DNA of 64,000 nucleotides from Marinobacter azerbaijanicus (GTDB taxonomy: Bacteria; Pseudomonadota; Gammaproteobacteria; Pseudomonadales; Oleiphilaceae). This document shows positions 16,775 to 26,740 of this stretch, one piece after another (positions within the stretch are counted from its first letter, which is position 1; each line of letters begins with the position of its first letter). The translations under genes and the position numbers were made by a program. Below the pieces are notes generated by a model that did not search any database, was not told the DNA's origin, and worked only from the letters and a program-made list of their open reading frames with translations. The stretch lies in NCBI RefSeq assembly GCF_030250645.1, contig NZ_JASSVS010000003.1, forward strand, positions 538,508 through 602,507, read 5' to 3'.

Positions 16775-17806
16775 TCATGGCTCGTTCCTGCCCAGAAGCG
16801 ACTGCGCAGCGGCAAGAATCTCCTGGTGACTCCGGGTTTCCCTGCCAGCACCTCCGGCAATATGCCCCCAGTCAGAAATGAGAGGGTCAAAGGTGGCTCC
16901 CGGCATTTGGCGGGCATCCTGCAGGGCATCCTCGACCGTGAAGTAGAGGTCGGTACTGCCAGGCATCATCCGGGTCGGCATGGTGAGCGAAGCGAGTGCG
17001 GCATTGTAGTTGCCCTGGAACACCGGGTTGTCACTGATGTCGCCACGCTGCCAGGTGCTTAGCATCACCAGCAGGTTATTGGCATCCTGGCCCAGGTGGT
17101 CATCTTCCCAGTACCGTAACAGAGCCTCGATGGAACCAAATCCCAGGCTACGCCAGAGTTCGTGGCGGAAGAACGCCTGGGAATAGGCCCAGCCTGCATA
17201 TACCCGACCAAACGCCCTTAACCCTCGTTGTGGCGGGCTCCGGTAATGACCTCCCTGAAAGTTTTGATCGCAGGTTAGGGCGGCTTTTACACCTTCCAGG
17301 AATACCCGGTTGTGGGGGTAGCATTGTGCCGTGCAGCATGAAGCGAGAACCGCGCGAACCTTGTCCGGAAACAGGCATCCCCATTGCAGCGCCTGCATGC
17401 CACCCATGGACCAGCCCATTACCAGGGCAATGCTGGCACCGCCGAATACGTCATCCACCAGACGCTTCTGCAGCATCACATTGTCGTAAAGACTGACCGC
17501 GGGAAAGTCGGGGCCGGCCTGGTGTCCACGGGTATTCGATGGAGAGGAGGACTCCCCGGCCCCCAGCAGGGACGGGATGACGATGCAGTACCTGTCAGGG
17601 TCCAGCGGGCTGTCGTCGCCAATCCATGGATGGTTGCCCGAAGCTGCACCACCATAGTACGTGGGTAACAGGATCAGGTTATCTTTTGGTGCGTTCAGTT
17701 CCCCGATCTGGTGGTAGTGCAGGCAGGCCGAATTCAGGGTCTCACCGCTGGAAAGGGGCAGGTCGCCTGCCTCGAACTCATCTTTAAGCCACTGCTTTAC
17801 CGTCAT
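16775..17806 (-). CDS. Alpha/beta hydrolase of the MetX (homoserine O-acetyltransferase-like) family
   Basis: 343 residues. MetX-like landmarks: LILLPTYYGG, the oxyanion/elbow VMGWSMGGMQALQWG with the nucleophile Ser, Asp in GSTDLYF and His in WGHIAGG near the C-terminus, so the Ser-Asp-His triad is complete. True MetX enzymes acylate homoserine, but many members of this branch are hydrolases of unknown substrate. Its location between the riboswitch-controlled importer and glutamine synthetase suggests nitrogen metabolism (inference). It ends only 20 bases from the NtrC box of the importer. Start 17806 follows AGAGAGG. Confidence 0.8.
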   Translation of the reverse strand: MTVKQWLKDEFEAGDLPLSSGETLNSACLHYHQIGELNAPKDNLILLPTYYGGAASGNHPWIGDDSPLDPDRYCIVIPSLLGAGESSSPSNTRGHQAGPDFPAVSLYDNVMLQKRLVDDVFGGASIALVMGWSMGGMQALQWGCLFPDKVRAVLASCCTAQCYPHNRVFLEGVKAALTCDQNFQGGHYRSPPQRGLRAFGRVYAGWAYSQAFFRHELWRSLGFGSIEALLRYWEDDHLGQDANNLLVMLSTWQRGDISDNPVFQGNYNAALASLTMPTRMMPGSTDLYFTVEDALQDARQMPGATFDPLISDWGHIAGGAGRETRSHQEILAAAQSLLGRNEP

Positions 17807-17965
17807 TTCTGACCTCTCTTTCCGTGTAGTGTCCAGGTTCTGAATCGACCCTTTATCAATTATATATACACGCTGGCATGTAAGTTGAATGGCAAAGCCG
17901 TAGAAAGAAACGTGCCAGAACTTACATTGATTACCCGCTTCGCCGGGTTAACGAGGGGAAACACA

Positions 17966-19324
17966 ATGACAGACCTGACCGACAACCAGGCCCTGAAACA
18001 GAAGCTCGCGGATGCTGGTGTCAAATACGCCATCGCCAGTTACGTGGATATCCATGGCATCAGCAAAGGCAAGTTTGTACCCGTTGCCCACCTCGGCCAG
18101 ATGATGGAAGGCTCGGAGCTATACACGGGGGCTGCCCTGGACGGCGTGCCCCAGGATATCTCCGACGACGAAGTGGCGGCGATGCCGGATGTCGGTGGCG
18201 TCGCCATCTGCCCCTGGAACCGAAAACTCGCGTGGTTTCCTGGAAACCTTTACCTCAACGGAAAACCATTTGGAGCCTGTTCCCGCAATATTTTCCGTCG
18301 CCAGCTGGATGCGGCTGCGGGCATGGGCTACCGCTTCAACCTGGGCATTGAAACGGAGTTCTTCCTGTTCCGTGAGACCGAGGATGGCGGTTTCGCCCCG
18401 CTGAGTGACCGCGACAGCCTGGGCAAGCCCTGCTACGACCCACGCACCCTGATGGACAACCTGCCCATCGTGGACGAGCTGGTGGATGCGATGAATGAAC
18501 TGGGCTGGGATGTGTACTCGTTCGACCATGAAGATGCCAACGGGCAGTTCGAAACCGACTTCAAATACGCCGAAGGCCTGACCATGGCCGACCGCCTGGT
18601 GTTCTTCCGCATGATGGCCAACGAAATCGCCCGCAAGCATGGCGCCTTTGCCAGCTTCATGCCCAAGCCATTTGGTGACCGCACCGGTAGCGGCGCCCAC
18701 TACAATATGTCTTTGGCGGACATCAAAACCGGCAAGAACCTGTTCGAGCCTGACGGCGATGACCTGCATGACTGCGGTATCAGCAAGATCGCGTATCATT
18801 TCACTGCCGGTGTGCTGAAACACGGTGCCGCCATCAGCGCCGTCATTGCCCCCACGGTCAACAGCTATAAACGCCTGGTTCGCCAGGGCAGCATGTCCGG
18901 CTCCACCTGGGCACCTGTGTTCATGTGCTACGGCTCCAACAACCGCACCAATATGATCCGCATCCCCGGTATGGGCGGCCGCATTGAGTGCCGCGCCGCC
19001 GATATCGCCTGCAACCCCTACCTCGGCAGTGCCCTGATCCTGGCGGCCGGCCTGGAAGGCATCCGTGAGGGCCTCGATGCGGGCGCTCCCCACCACGAGA
19101 ACATGTACAACTACAGCGACGCGGAAATCGCCGAACGTGGCATCGAATACCTGCCCCGTAACCTGGGCGAGGCGGTGGAGGCCTTCGAGGCAGATCCGCT
19201 GGCTAAAGAGGTGTTCGGCGAGGCTATGTTCAACAGCTTTGTGGAGTACAAGAAAGGCGAGTGGGAAAGCTACCAGAACCATGTGTCTGAGTGGGAAGTT
19301 GATCGCTATCTGAAGATGTTCTGA
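17966..19324 (+). CDS. glnT: Type III glutamine synthetase-family enzyme (GlnT)
   Basis: 452 residues, all key glutamine synthetase blocks present: NLGIETEFFLF, FDHEDANGQFETDF, GSGAHYNMS (metal and glutamate site), then NRTNMIRIPG (substrate Arg). It is of the GlnT/type III group that assimilates ammonium or forms gamma-glutamyl amides. The ATG at 17966 is preceded by GAGGGGAA; the open frame 27 codons upstream has no signal. Flanked by guanidine catabolic genes, which release ammonium, so it probably captures that nitrogen (inference). A perfect hairpin repeat 27 bases after the stop could end transcription. Confidence 0.88.
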   Translation: MTDLTDNQALKQKLADAGVKYAIASYVDIHGISKGKFVPVAHLGQMMEGSELYTGAALDGVPQDISDDEVAAMPDVGGVAICPWNRKLAWFPGNLYLNGKPFGACSRNIFRRQLDAAAGMGYRFNLGIETEFFLFRETEDGGFAPLSDRDSLGKPCYDPRTLMDNLPIVDELVDAMNELGWDVYSFDHEDANGQFETDFKYAEGLTMADRLVFFRMMANEIARKHGAFASFMPKPFGDRTGSGAHYNMSLADIKTGKNLFEPDGDDLHDCGISKIAYHFTAGVLKHGAAISAVIAPTVNSYKRLVRQGSMSGSTWAPVFMCYGSNNRTNMIRIPGMGGRIECRAADIACNPYLGSALILAAGLEGIREGLDAGAPHHENMYNYSDAEIAERGIEYLPRNLGEAVEAFEADPLAKEVFGEAMFNSFVEYKKGEWESYQNHVSEWEVDRYLKMF

Positions 19325-19351
19325 TCGGTTATTGGCAGTTTTACTCTGACC

Positions 19352-19463
19352 GCGCTGGCGGGTGGGAGCCCTTTCAGGGGCACGCTGTGAATACGTCCCT
19401 GTACGCTTGACGAAAACATCCCTGTTTTCGACATCCCCTGAAAGGGCTCCCACCCGCCAGCGC
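19352..19463. repeat. Perfect 29-bp inverted repeat element downstream of glnT
   Basis: 29-base arms at 19352-19380 and 19435-19463 are exact complements around a 54-base centre. The centre contains a second small hairpin (CGAAAACA / TGTTTTCG). It lies between convergent glnT and tetR and would act as a bidirectional terminator. Its structure resembles a short non-autonomous mobile (REP/MITE-like) unit. A differently sequenced but equally built element is at 20152-20267. Confidence 0.8.
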
Positions 19464-19505
19464 TACTTCGGAGTTGCCTGAAAAAGCGAGCAGAGCTTTC
19501 TTTCG

Positions 19506-20126
19506 TTAGTTCTTACCGAGCAATGCCCAGAATTGCCTCTGGAAAAACGGCGTTTCCTGCTTGAGAGAGAAGAGCTTCGGTGCAAACAACCATGTTTGGG
19601 TGATACCCATCAGGTAAGTATAGCTCAGCAATCCAAGATCGTTTGGATCTTCCCTGGTCGTTATCAAGCCGTGCTCCACAGCCCGCCCAACCAGATCCTG
19701 AAACAACTCGATGATAGACTTCGTTAGCGCCCGTTCCCTTTTCAGCGTGCGGCTCATGGCATCGGTCAGTTCCGTCTTGTTCAGCAGAATCTCGAACGAC
19801 TGCCGGTATTGCCTGTTATTTGCCAGCAGTCCCAGCCATTGCTCGATAAACCGATCCATCGCCTCAATCGGCGTCTCCCGCATACCTGCGCACTCGGTAA
19901 CCAGTGTCTCCAACGGTTCCTGGGAATAGGCGAGCACCGCTTCGTACAGGTCATCTTTGTTCTGAAAATGCCAGTAAATCGGCCCACGGCTGCAACCAGC
20001 CTCCTTGGCAATACGGCTCAGGGTGGTGAGAGAATAGCCGTCCCGGCTAAACAGCTTTAACGCAGCTTCCAGAACCGTCTGGCGTGTCTTCTCAGCATCT
20101 TCCTTGGTACGACGCATAGGGACCAT
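19506..20126 (-). CDS. TetR-family repressor
   Basis: 206 residues. N-terminal TetR helix-turn-helix: RTKEDAEKTRQTVLEAALKLF, then LTTLSRIAKEAGCSRGPIYWHFQNKDDLYEAVL. The C-terminal domain with MDRFIEQWL resembles AcrR-like multidrug/solvent regulators. The start is uncertain: ATGs at 20126 and 20117 are both poorly supplied with ribosome sites. It is flanked on both sides by 29-bp inverted-repeat elements, hinting that it was carried in or trapped as a cassette. Targets are unknown; the adjacent guanidine operon is a candidate. Confidence 0.85.
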   Translation of the reverse strand: MVPMRRTKEDAEKTRQTVLEAALKLFSRDGYSLTTLSRIAKEAGCSRGPIYWHFQNKDDLYEAVLAYSQEPLETLVTECAGMRETPIEAMDRFIEQWLGLLANNRQYRQSFEILLNKTELTDAMSRTLKRERALTKSIIELFQDLVGRAVEHGLITTREDPNDLGLLSYTYLMGITQTWLFAPKLFSLKQETPFFQRQFWALLGKN

Positions 20127-20151
20127 CTATTCCGTCTGGCTTGGGAGTTTC

Positions 20152-20267
20152 GGGTTGGTATGGGGGAGGCTTTCCAAAACACGCTCCTTACGGCACGTCC
20201 ATGTGACGCTTGGGCTCCGCCATCCATGGCTCCGCACAGTTTTGGCAAGCCTCCCCCATACCAACCC
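20152..20267. repeat. Near-perfect 29-bp inverted repeat element upstream of tetR
   Basis: Arms 20152-20180 and 20239-20267 pair with a single mismatch around a 58-base centre that itself holds CCATGG-type palindromic parts. It has the same arm length and similar overall size as the element at 19352-19463, but a different sequence. It occupies the region where the tetR promoter should be. Probably a dispersed intergenic repeat of the genome. Confidence 0.75.
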
Positions 20268-20280
20268 TTCCGCTAACTCT

Positions 20281-20310
20281 AAACGAAAACGGGCACGAAT
20301 GTTCGTGCCC
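20281..20310 (-). terminator. Rho-independent terminator of the guanidine operon
   Basis: GGGCACGAA / TTCGTGCCC nine-pair stem with a two-base loop, followed on the minus strand by GTTTTCGTTT. It lies about 30 bases after the binding-protein stop, closing the operon that begins at the riboswitch at 26666. Confidence 0.8.
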
Positions 20311-20340
20311 GACGTTTTCAGTGACATAGGTCACGTTGGC

Positions 20341-21408
20341 TCAGATATCGCCGTCCGACGCCATCTGCATGTAGCTGTCGTTAAACCGCAGCTTCACGTT
20401 GCCCTCGTCGCCCATTATCGAACCATCCGGAAACTCGATACCCACAAAGTCCGGGCTCATGGCGCCCTGGCCAAGCAGCCCCTTGTCGAACGAGAACTGG
20501 CGAACGCTGTCCATGGCTTCACGGGCCTCATCGCTACGGATGAACTCAACTGAGTTCTCCGGCTTCCAGAACATTTTCATGCCCGCCAACTGAGCCTCAT
20601 AACCGGCCTGGTCGGTACCGGACAGCTCACCCAGAAAAGCCCGGGCTTCCTGGCCCTCCTCAGAGTCCGAAGCCAGAATGCTCATGGTTTCATACCAGGC
20701 GCCGACGAGGGCCTTGCCCAGCTTGGGGTTGTCTTCCAGAGTCTCGGAATTCACCAGGGTCAGGTCCTTAATGTGGCCGGGAATCTGGCTGGAATCGAAC
20801 AGTTTGGTAGCGCCGGGGTAGGCTTCCACTTCCGCCAGTAGCGGATTCCAGGTAGCGACGTGGTGCACATCGTCAGTCTGGAAAGCGGATACCAGATCCG
20901 CATCTGAAATGTTCACCACGCTGATATCACGCTCTTCCAGGCCAACGGTATCCAGCGCCCGCACCAGCAGGTAATGGGAAACGGACAGCTCAACAAGGTG
21001 CACGGTCTCGCCTTCCAGATCGGCAATAGATTCCGCATCCTTGGATACCAGGCCATCGTTGGCGTTTGAATAGTCTCCGACGATCAGGGCGGTGGTATCC
21101 ACGCCAGACGCTGCGGGAATCGACAGTCCGTCCATGCTGGTGGCGACCACCCCGTCAAACTGGCCGGCGGTGTACTGGTTAATGGATTCGATGTAGTCGT
21201 TCACCTGCACAATATCCACTTCGATATCGTACTTGTCCGCCCACTTCTTCATGATTCCGTAGTCTTCGGCATACTGCCAGGGTACCCAGCCGGCGTAGAT
21301 GGTCCAGGCGATGCTGAAGGAATCTTTTTCCTCGGCAAGAGCCCCCATGGACAGGGAGGCGGTCAGCAGGCCGGCCGCCAGATGTTTGCTCAGGTCAGAT
21401 GTTTTCAT
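20341..21408 (-). CDS. ABC importer periplasmic binding protein of the guanidine/urea carboxylase locus
   Basis: 355-residue secreted binding protein (signal peptide to about ALAE) of the NitT/TauT/ABC-type group: WTIYAGWVPWQYAEDYGIMKKWADKYDIEV is the typical opening, followed by QYTAGQFDGVVATSMD. It matches the binding-protein family specific to urea carboxylase regions. The permease and ATPase are encoded apart (14816-16416) under a second riboswitch of the same class. Start 21408 has GAGGAGAG upstream. 78 bases separate it from the carboxylase stop. The operon terminator follows. Confidence 0.85.
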   Translation of the reverse strand: MKTSDLSKHLAAGLLTASLSMGALAEEKDSFSIAWTIYAGWVPWQYAEDYGIMKKWADKYDIEVDIVQVNDYIESINQYTAGQFDGVVATSMDGLSIPAASGVDTTALIVGDYSNANDGLVSKDAESIADLEGETVHLVELSVSHYLLVRALDTVGLEERDISVVNISDADLVSAFQTDDVHHVATWNPLLAEVEAYPGATKLFDSSQIPGHIKDLTLVNSETLEDNPKLGKALVGAWYETMSILASDSEEGQEARAFLGELSGTDQAGYEAQLAGMKMFWKPENSVEFIRSDEAREAMDSVRQFSFDKGLLGQGAMSPDFVGIEFPDGSIMGDEGNVKLRFNDSYMQMASDGDI

Positions 21409-21486
21409 GGTGTCTCTCCTCGGGCGTTGCCCGTGTTGGTAGGTCTGGTGTTTTTGATTTCGGTTTTGATATGGGGTTGTTGGCAT

Positions 21487-24400
21487 TCATTGACTGATCT
21501 CTTCCACGATCACCACCGGCGTTCCCGGCGAGACCGCCTGGCCTGCTTCCCGTCGCACGTCCACCACGCGGCCAGCGACCGGGCTCAGTAGTTCGATTTC
21601 CATCTTCATGGATTCGACGACTGCCACCGGCCGCTGGGCCTCGATGGTGTCGCCAGGCTTGACCAGGCATTCCCAGAGGTTACCTGCCACATGGCTTTCC
21701 ACAGCGTGCTGGCCGGTGGGCAGGTTGGCGATGTCATCCTCGCCGGTGTCCTCTATGGGCGCCTCGGAACTGAAGTTGATCTGGCCGGACTCGATCCAGC
21801 GCTGCAGCTCCTCATCGAAAGCCTGCTTGCGCCTGGACGTGAACGTCTGGATCTCGTTGCTGTTGTCCGCCAGGAACTGCTCGTAGTCCTTGAGGTTGAA
21901 CCGGGTCTCCTCGATGCGGATCGGGTAGTCGCCGTTGGGGAAATCCCGGCGGATCTGTTTGAGTTCGTCCGCACTTACCTCATAGAAGCGAACCTGGTCG
22001 AAGAATCGCAGCAGCCAGGGCTTGCCGGGCTCGAAGAAGTCGGTGGTGCGGTAGCGATTCCACATCTGCAGGGTACGGCCGACAAACTGATAGCCGCCGG
22101 GCCCTTCCATGCCGTAAATGCACAGGTAGGCGCCGCCGATGCCCACAGAGTTTTCCGCAGTCCAGGTGCGGGCCGGGTTGTATTTGGTGGTCACCAGTCG
22201 ATGACGAGGGTCCAGCGGTGTGGCCACCGGAGCGCCCAGATAGACATCCCCAAGGCCCATCACCAGGTAGCTCGCCTCGAAGAGTGTCTTTTTCACCTCG
22301 TCGATGCTGTCCAGCCCGTTGATGCGGCGGATGAATTCCAGATTGCTCGGGCACCAGGGGGCGTCCTTGCGCACCGACTGCATGTATTTGGCAATGGCGG
22401 TCTGGCAGGCTTCGTCATCCCAGGACAGGGGCAGGTGCACGATGCGTGCGGGCACGTCCCATTCCGGCTGCTTTTCCAGTTCCTTTTCGGCGCTGATCAG
22501 CAGGTCCAGCAGGGCCCGCTGGTTCAGCTTCTGGCTGTCGTAATGCACCTGCAGGGAACGGATGCCCGGCGTCAGTTCCAGAATGGCCGGGTGCTCTTGC
22601 TCACGCAGCCAGAGCATCAGGGCGTGGGCGCGGAAGCGCAGGCGGATATCCAGTTCCATGGGACCGTATTCCACCAGCACGTAGTTGTCGCCGGCGGCCC
22701 GGTACACCACGCCGGTTTCATGGTTGGTGTTGCTGAGCGAATCGAGAATCGGGGTTTCTGGTTTGATGGGCGTGATGTAGGCGGTGGCTGCCGTCAGGGT
22801 GGCCACGGATTCATCCAGGGCTTCCCGCAAGGCAACCGCCTGATCCTGGCTCACCGGCACGAACTGCAGCTTGTCCCCGGCCTTGAGCTGGCCCAGTTTC
22901 CAGAGGTCGGCGCTGATGACTGTGACCGGGCAGACGAATCCGCCCAGGCTGGGGCCGTCGGGGCCGAGGATTACCGGCATGTCGCCAGTGAAATCCACGG
23001 TGCCTACCGCATAGGCATTGTCGTGAATGTTGGAGGGGTGCATTCCGGCTTCGCCACCGTTGCTGCGGGCCCATTCCGGTTTCGGGCCGATCAGGCGCAC
23101 GCCGGTGCGGCTGGAGTTGTAATGAATCTCCCACTCGCTGGCGAAGAAAGTGTCGATGTCCTGGTCGGTGAAATAGTCCGGTGCCCCGTGGGGACCATAG
23201 GTGACGTGGAGCTTCCAGGTTTTGCCAATGGTCGGTTTCAGTTCGTTGGGCAGGGTAGTGGCAGCAACGGTTTTTGCTTCGCTCAGCGCCAGAACATCTC
23301 CGGCTCGCAGAGCGCGGCCACAGTGGCCGCCGAACTGGCCAAGGGTAAAGGTGCTGCAGGAGGTGAGGTATTCCGGGCAGTCCAGGCCACCACCGAACAG
23401 CACATAGGCCCGTGCGCCGTCGCCGGTGGTGGCGCCGAGCTTCAGGGTGGCACCGGCGGGCACGTCAATCACCTGCCAGAAGCCCACCGGCTCATCGTTC
23501 AGGGTGGCGTCCAGCGGTGCGCCGGTGAGCACAATCTGGCTGGCGCGATTAAAGCTGAGCACTGGCCCCTTGAGAGTGATTTCCAGGCCCGGCGCTTTTT
23601 CCGGATTGCCCAGCAGCCGGTTACCGAGCCGGAACGAGTAGCTGTCGAAAGGGCCGGATGGCGGCACACCAATTTCCCAGTAGCCGATCCGTCCGGGGTA
23701 ATCCTGGATGGTCGTCATGGTGCCGCCACTAAGCACATCCACAGTGGCTGGCTGGTAGTCAAATTCATTGAGAGTGCGGGTGAACAGGCGGCCTTCCACA
23801 AAACGCGGGTCGTCCAGCACTTGGCGCACGTATTTCAGATTGGTCTCGATGCCGTACAGCTGGCTGTCGTCGAGGGCCTGCATCAGCCGCTGCCGGGCCG
23901 ACTCCCGATCGGGCTCGTGCGCAATGATCTTGGCGAGCATAGGGTCATACAGGGGTGACACTTCCGTGCCCGGCTGTATCCAGGTGTCAATGCGAAGGCC
24001 GTCGTCCTCGGGCCAGGCAACATTGGTGAGCAGGCCGGCTCCGGGCTGGAAATCCTTGTTGGGATCCTCGGCATAGATGCGCGCCTGAATGGCATGTCCG
24101 GAAGCAGTGAGGTTGCCACTCAGCCCTTTCAGATCGGGCAGGGTGCCGGCCCCAAGTTCCACCATCCAGCGAACCAGGTCCACACCGTAAACCTGTTCGG
24201 TCACACCGTGCTCTACCTGTAAGCGGGTATTCACTTCCAGGAAGTAGAACTCGGTGGTGTCCGGGTCGTAGATAAACTCCACGGTGCCGGCACTGCGGTA
24301 GGCAATGCTTTCGCCCAGCTGGCGGGCGGTGGCGTGCATGCGGATGCGGACCTCGTCGCTCAGGCCTGGCGCGGGCGCTTCCTCGATTACCTTCTGGTTA

Positions 24401-25122
24401 CGGCGCTGGGCGGAACAGTCCCGTTCGCCCAGGGCAGCCACCTGGCCATGGCCGTCTCCGAACAGCTGCACTTCGATATGGCGTGCGTGCTCCACGAATT
24501 TTTCCAGGAACACGCCGCTGTTGCTGAAGTTATTCTGGCTCAGGCGCTGTACCGACTCGAAAGTTTTGCCCAGCTCCTCGGCGCTGTAACAGCGGGACAT
24601 GCCAATGCCACCACCGCCGGCAGTGCTTTTCAGCATCACCGGATAGCCGATTGCCTCAGCTGCCTGTATCGCTTCGTCCAGACCCGTCAGCAGGCCGGTG
24701 CCGGGCAGCAGTGGTACGCCAGCTTCCTCGGCCAGAGCCCGGGCGGTGTGCTTGAGGCCGAACTGTTCCATCTGTTCCGGCGTCGGGCCGAGAAACACCA
24801 CACCTTCGGCATCACAGCGGCGGGCAAAATCGGCGTTTTCGCTGAGAAAACCATAGCCCGGATGGATGGCGCTCGCGCCACTCTTGCGGACGATCTCGAA
24901 AAGCTTGTCCTGGTCCAGATAGGTGGCTGCGGCCGAGCCTTCACCCAGCGAGTAAGCTTCGTCTGCCTGTCGCACATGCAGGGAGTCGGCATCCGCCTCG
25001 GCGTAGACCACCACCGAAGTGATGCCCATTTCCCGCAGGGTGCGGATCACCCGGCAGGCAATGGCGCCGCGATTGGCAATCAGGACTTTGTCGGGGTTAT
25101 TGAGGGCACCGGTCAGCTCCAT
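21487..25122 (-). CDS. Guanidine carboxylase (annotated as urea carboxylase)
   Basis: 1211-residue biotin-dependent multidomain enzyme. Biotin carboxylase covers about residues 10-455 (ATP-grasp [24 protein letters not shown]). A carboxyltransferase made of AHS2/KipA-like ([18 protein letters not shown]) and AHS1/KipI-like parts follows. A C-terminal biotinyl domain carries the biotin Lys in [10 protein letters not shown]. It uses ATP and bicarbonate to carboxylate the substrate. Bacterial enzymes in operons with two DUF1989 proteins and a guanidine-I riboswitch are established guanidine carboxylases, and both are here. It overlaps the upstream DUF1989 gene by 10 bases. No allophanate hydrolase follows. 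Confidence 0.93.
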   Translation of the reverse strand: MELTGALNNPDKVLIANRGAIACRVIRTLREMGITSVVVYAEADADSLHVRQADEAYSLGEGSAAATYLDQDKLFEIVRKSGASAIHPGYGFLSENADFARRCDAEGVVFLGPTPEQMEQFGLKHTARALAEEAGVPLLPGTGLLTGLDEAIQAAEAIGYPVMLKSTAGGGGIGMSRCYSAEELGKTFESVQRLSQNNFSNSGVFLEKFVEHARHIEVQLFGDGHGQVAALGERDCSAQRRNQKVIEEAPAPGLSDEVRIRMHATARQLGESIAYRSAGTVEFIYDPDTTEFYFLEVNTRLQVEHGVTEQVYGVDLVRWMVELGAGTLPDLKGLSGNLTASGHAIQARIYAEDPNKDFQPGAGLLTNVAWPEDDGLRIDTWIQPGTEVSPLYDPMLAKIIAHEPDRESARQRLMQALDDSQLYGIETNLKYVRQVLDDPRFVEGRLFTRTLNEFDYQPATVDVLSGGTMTTIQDYPGRIGYWEIGVPPSGPFDSYSFRLGNRLLGNPEKAPGLEITLKGPVLSFNRASQIVLTGAPLDATLNDEPVGFWQVIDVPAGATLKLGATTGDGARAYVLFGGGLDCPEYLTSCSTFTLGQFGGHCGRALRAGDVLALSEAKTVAATTLPNELKPTIGKTWKLHVTYGPHGAPDYFTDQDIDTFFASEWEIHYNSSRTGVRLIGPKPEWARSNGGEAGMHPSNIHDNAYAVGTVDFTGDMPVILGPDGPSLGGFVCPVTVISADLWKLGQLKAGDKLQFVPVSQDQAVALREALDESVATLTAATAYITPIKPETPILDSLSNTNHETGVVYRAAGDNYVLVEYGPMELDIRLRFRAHALMLWLREQEHPAILELTPGIRSLQVHYDSQKLNQRALLDLLISAEKELEKQPEWDVPARIVHLPLSWDDEACQTAIAKYMQSVRKDAPWCPSNLEFIRRINGLDSIDEVKKTLFEASYLVMGLGDVYLGAPVATPLDPRHRLVTTKYNPARTWTAENSVGIGGAYLCIYGMEGPGGYQFVGRTLQMWNRYRTTDFFEPGKPWLLRFFDQVRFYEVSADELKQIRRDFPNGDYPIRIEETRFNLKDYEQFLADNSNEIQTFTSRRKQAFDEELQRWIESGQINFSSEAPIEDTGEDDIANLPTGQHAVESHVAGNLWECLVKPGDTIEAQRPVAVVESMKMEIELLSPVAGRVVDVRREAGQAVSPGTPVVIVEEISQ

Positions 25123-25751
25123 ACCAGCACCTCGATCGGTGTGGGGTTCCAGCCGTTGCAGGGGTTGTTCAGCTGCGGGCAGTTGGAAATCATTACCAGC
25201 ACATCCATCTTCGCTTCCAGCTCCACGTATTTGCCGGCATCGGAAATGCCGTCGGCAAACGTCAGGCCGCCGTCGGCGGTAACCGGCACGTTCATGAAGA
25301 AGTTGATGTTGTGGGTAATGTCCCGTTTGGTCATGCCCAGCTCTTCATGCTCGGTAACCGCCACCAGCCAACTGTCGCGGCAGGCGTGCATGCATTTTTT
25401 TTCCAGGGCATAACGGGTGGTGTTGCTCTCCGCCGCGCAGGCGCCACCCAGGGTGTCATGACGGCCACAGGTATCGGCGGTGATCTCCAGCATTACGTTG
25501 TTTTCCGAGGACATCAGCCTGGAACCGGCGGTCAGGTAAACATTGCCTTGCTCGCGGATGGTGTCTACGGCGCTGTAACGCTCGGTGGGGTTGTGGGCGT
25601 TGTAGAACAGGGTGTCTGCGGCCTGGTTGCCTTCCAGGTCCAGGATGCGGACGGTCTGGCCGGCCTTTACGACTTTCAGGAAATACTCGCCTGCCGGTAC
25701 GGTTTCGCGGAAGGCGGCGTTGTCGGGTTTCAATGCGCTTTGCTTGATCAT
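25113..25751 (-). CDS. Carboxyguanidine deiminase subunit (DUF1989, urea carboxylase-associated protein 1)
   Basis: 212 residues of the DUF1989 fold. Family signatures: [21 protein letters not shown] and [11 protein letters not shown], a Cys in [11 protein letters not shown], and a C-terminal [16 protein letters not shown] that probably helps bind a metal. Together with the neighbouring longer DUF1989 protein it is expected to form carboxyguanidine deiminase (CgdAB), turning carboxyguanidine into allophanate plus ammonium. It starts 12 bases after the upstream gene with a GGAGG ribosome site and overlaps the carboxylase gene. Which subunit is CgdA or CgdB I cannot decide here. Confidence 0.88.
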   Translation of the reverse strand: MIKQSALKPDNAAFRETVPAGEYFLKVVKAGQTVRILDLEGNQAADTLFYNAHNPTERYSAVDTIREQGNVYLTAGSRLMSSENNVMLEITADTCGRHDTLGGACAAESNTTRYALEKKCMHACRDSWLVAVTEHEELGMTKRDITHNINFFMNVPVTADGGLTFADGISDAGKYVELEAKMDVLVMISNCPQLNNPCNGWNPTPIEVLVWS

Positions 25752-25763
25752 GTCCGGCCTCCG

Positions 25764-26495
25764 TTACTGAAACAGGTGATAAAGGGCAGTGTTGGCGAAG
25801 GCGCGGGTGGCCTCCGGTGACGCGAGCTTGCAAGGGTCGGCATCCACGGGGGCCGCCTTGAACAGCTGGTAACGCACGGGATGGCTGGGGTACTCGCTGG
25901 CCGGATTCATTGGATGCGGGCAGGTGTGCAGCACCACGATGGTGTCCATCTCGAAACGCAGGTCCACGGTGGCGCCTGCGTGCGAGTGGTTGGCGTCGAA
26001 GGCCATGTTGCCGTCGTCGTCGGTCTGCACCTTGCTGAACCAGTTCAGGTTGGCGGTCAGGTCTTTCTTGCCCAGGCCGTATTTGGCCAACTCGTTGAGG
26101 AAGCTGGTAAAGCCGTTGCGGTGATAGTGGTTGTGGGCTTGCTGATACGTTTTTTTGCCCCAGCGCTTTTCGACCAGTTCGGCGTTGCAGGTGCCGCTGA
26201 CCGTGTCATGCCAGCCCAGGTCGTCGCGGATGACAGAGGCAAACACCCGGCCCATGTCCGAAAGCAATACGTGGCCCCTGGTCAGCAGGAAGGTGTGCTG
26301 GTTTTTCAGGGTGTCCGGCATGTTGTACCGCTCGAGCGGGTTCTCGGGGTTGTACATCAGCATGCCGACATTGGCCCCGCCGGTTTCGTCAATCAGGCGC
26401 AGAACATGGCCGCGGCGCATGATGAAAGACCAGTGGGATCCGCCGGGAATCAGATCGTCATATAGGGGGGCTGCGCTATTGAGAGAGTCGAGCAT
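25764..26495 (-). CDS. Carboxyguanidine deiminase subunit (DUF1989, urea carboxylase-associated protein 2)
   Basis: 243 residues, second DUF1989 protein and first gene of the guanidine operon. Landmarks: IPGGSHWSFIMRRGHVLRLID, NVGMLMYNPENPLERYN, HDTVSGTCNAEL and the C-terminal HTCPHPMNP metal-type segment. It is the partner of the shorter DUF1989 protein in carboxyguanidine deiminase. The ATG has GAAGGAAAA upstream, and the riboswitch ends 58 bases before it, so translation or elongation is guanidine-controlled. Confidence 0.88.
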   Translation of the reverse strand: MLDSLNSAAPLYDDLIPGGSHWSFIMRRGHVLRLIDETGGANVGMLMYNPENPLERYNMPDTLKNQHTFLLTRGHVLLSDMGRVFASVIRDDLGWHDTVSGTCNAELVEKRWGKKTYQQAHNHYHRNGFTSFLNELAKYGLGKKDLTANLNWFSKVQTDDDGNMAFDANHSHAGATVDLRFEMDTIVVLHTCPHPMNPASEYPSHPVRYQLFKAAPVDADPCKLASPEATRAFANTALYHLFQ

Positions 26496-26552
26496 CGCCT
26501 TTTCCTTCTGGTACGGGGTTCAAAGAAACGAGAGACGTCAGTCACTGAACGA

Positions 26553-26666
26553 TCCTCCCGGGCTTTTGTCCCGCCGTGTAACCTTGGAAAAGGTCGTCAA
26601 CTCTCGGACCAGTCGCCTGTTTTGTCTCGCTTTTGCATCGCTACAAGGAACAGGCCGGAACCCTAG
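26553..26666 (-). promoter_or_regulatory. Guanidine-I riboswitch (ykkC class) controlling the carboxylase operon
   Basis: Minus strand begins CTAGGGTTCCGG, contains CTGGTCCGAGAG and ends ACACGGCGGGACAAAAGCCC then GGGAGGA. The conserved blocks are the same as in the copy at 16484-16582, while the P1-P2 arms in between differ, so it is not a recent duplicate. It precedes the two DUF1989 genes, the carboxylase and the binding protein. Confidence 0.95.
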
Positions 26667-26740
26667 TTGAACTATTTGTCAGATTGTCGCGCTTTGATGC
26701 TGGTTTCGGTAACCGACTTCTCGCTGCGTCATACGGGTAT

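Noticed and set aside
17877..17892. Sigma54-like site before glnT (TGGCATGTAAGTTGAA)
   Set aside because: Lacks the GC dinucleotide at -12, which is close to invariant, so I do not list it although NtrC control of glnT would make sense.
20103..20117. Copy of the quinoprotein motif (minus strand ACCAAGGAAGA) at the tetR start
   Set aside because: It is the coding sequence for Arg-Thr-Lys-Glu-Asp at the TetR N-terminus and lacks the CTACT part.
21691..23958. 755-codon open frame on the plus strand
   Set aside because: Antisense shadow of the guanidine carboxylase; low-complexity, no ribosome site or family. The same holds for long antisense frames over glnT (18119-19453), ercA (33636-34925), fumC (37422-38723), the ATP-grasp gene (45520-46761) and the ThDP gene (49211-50491).
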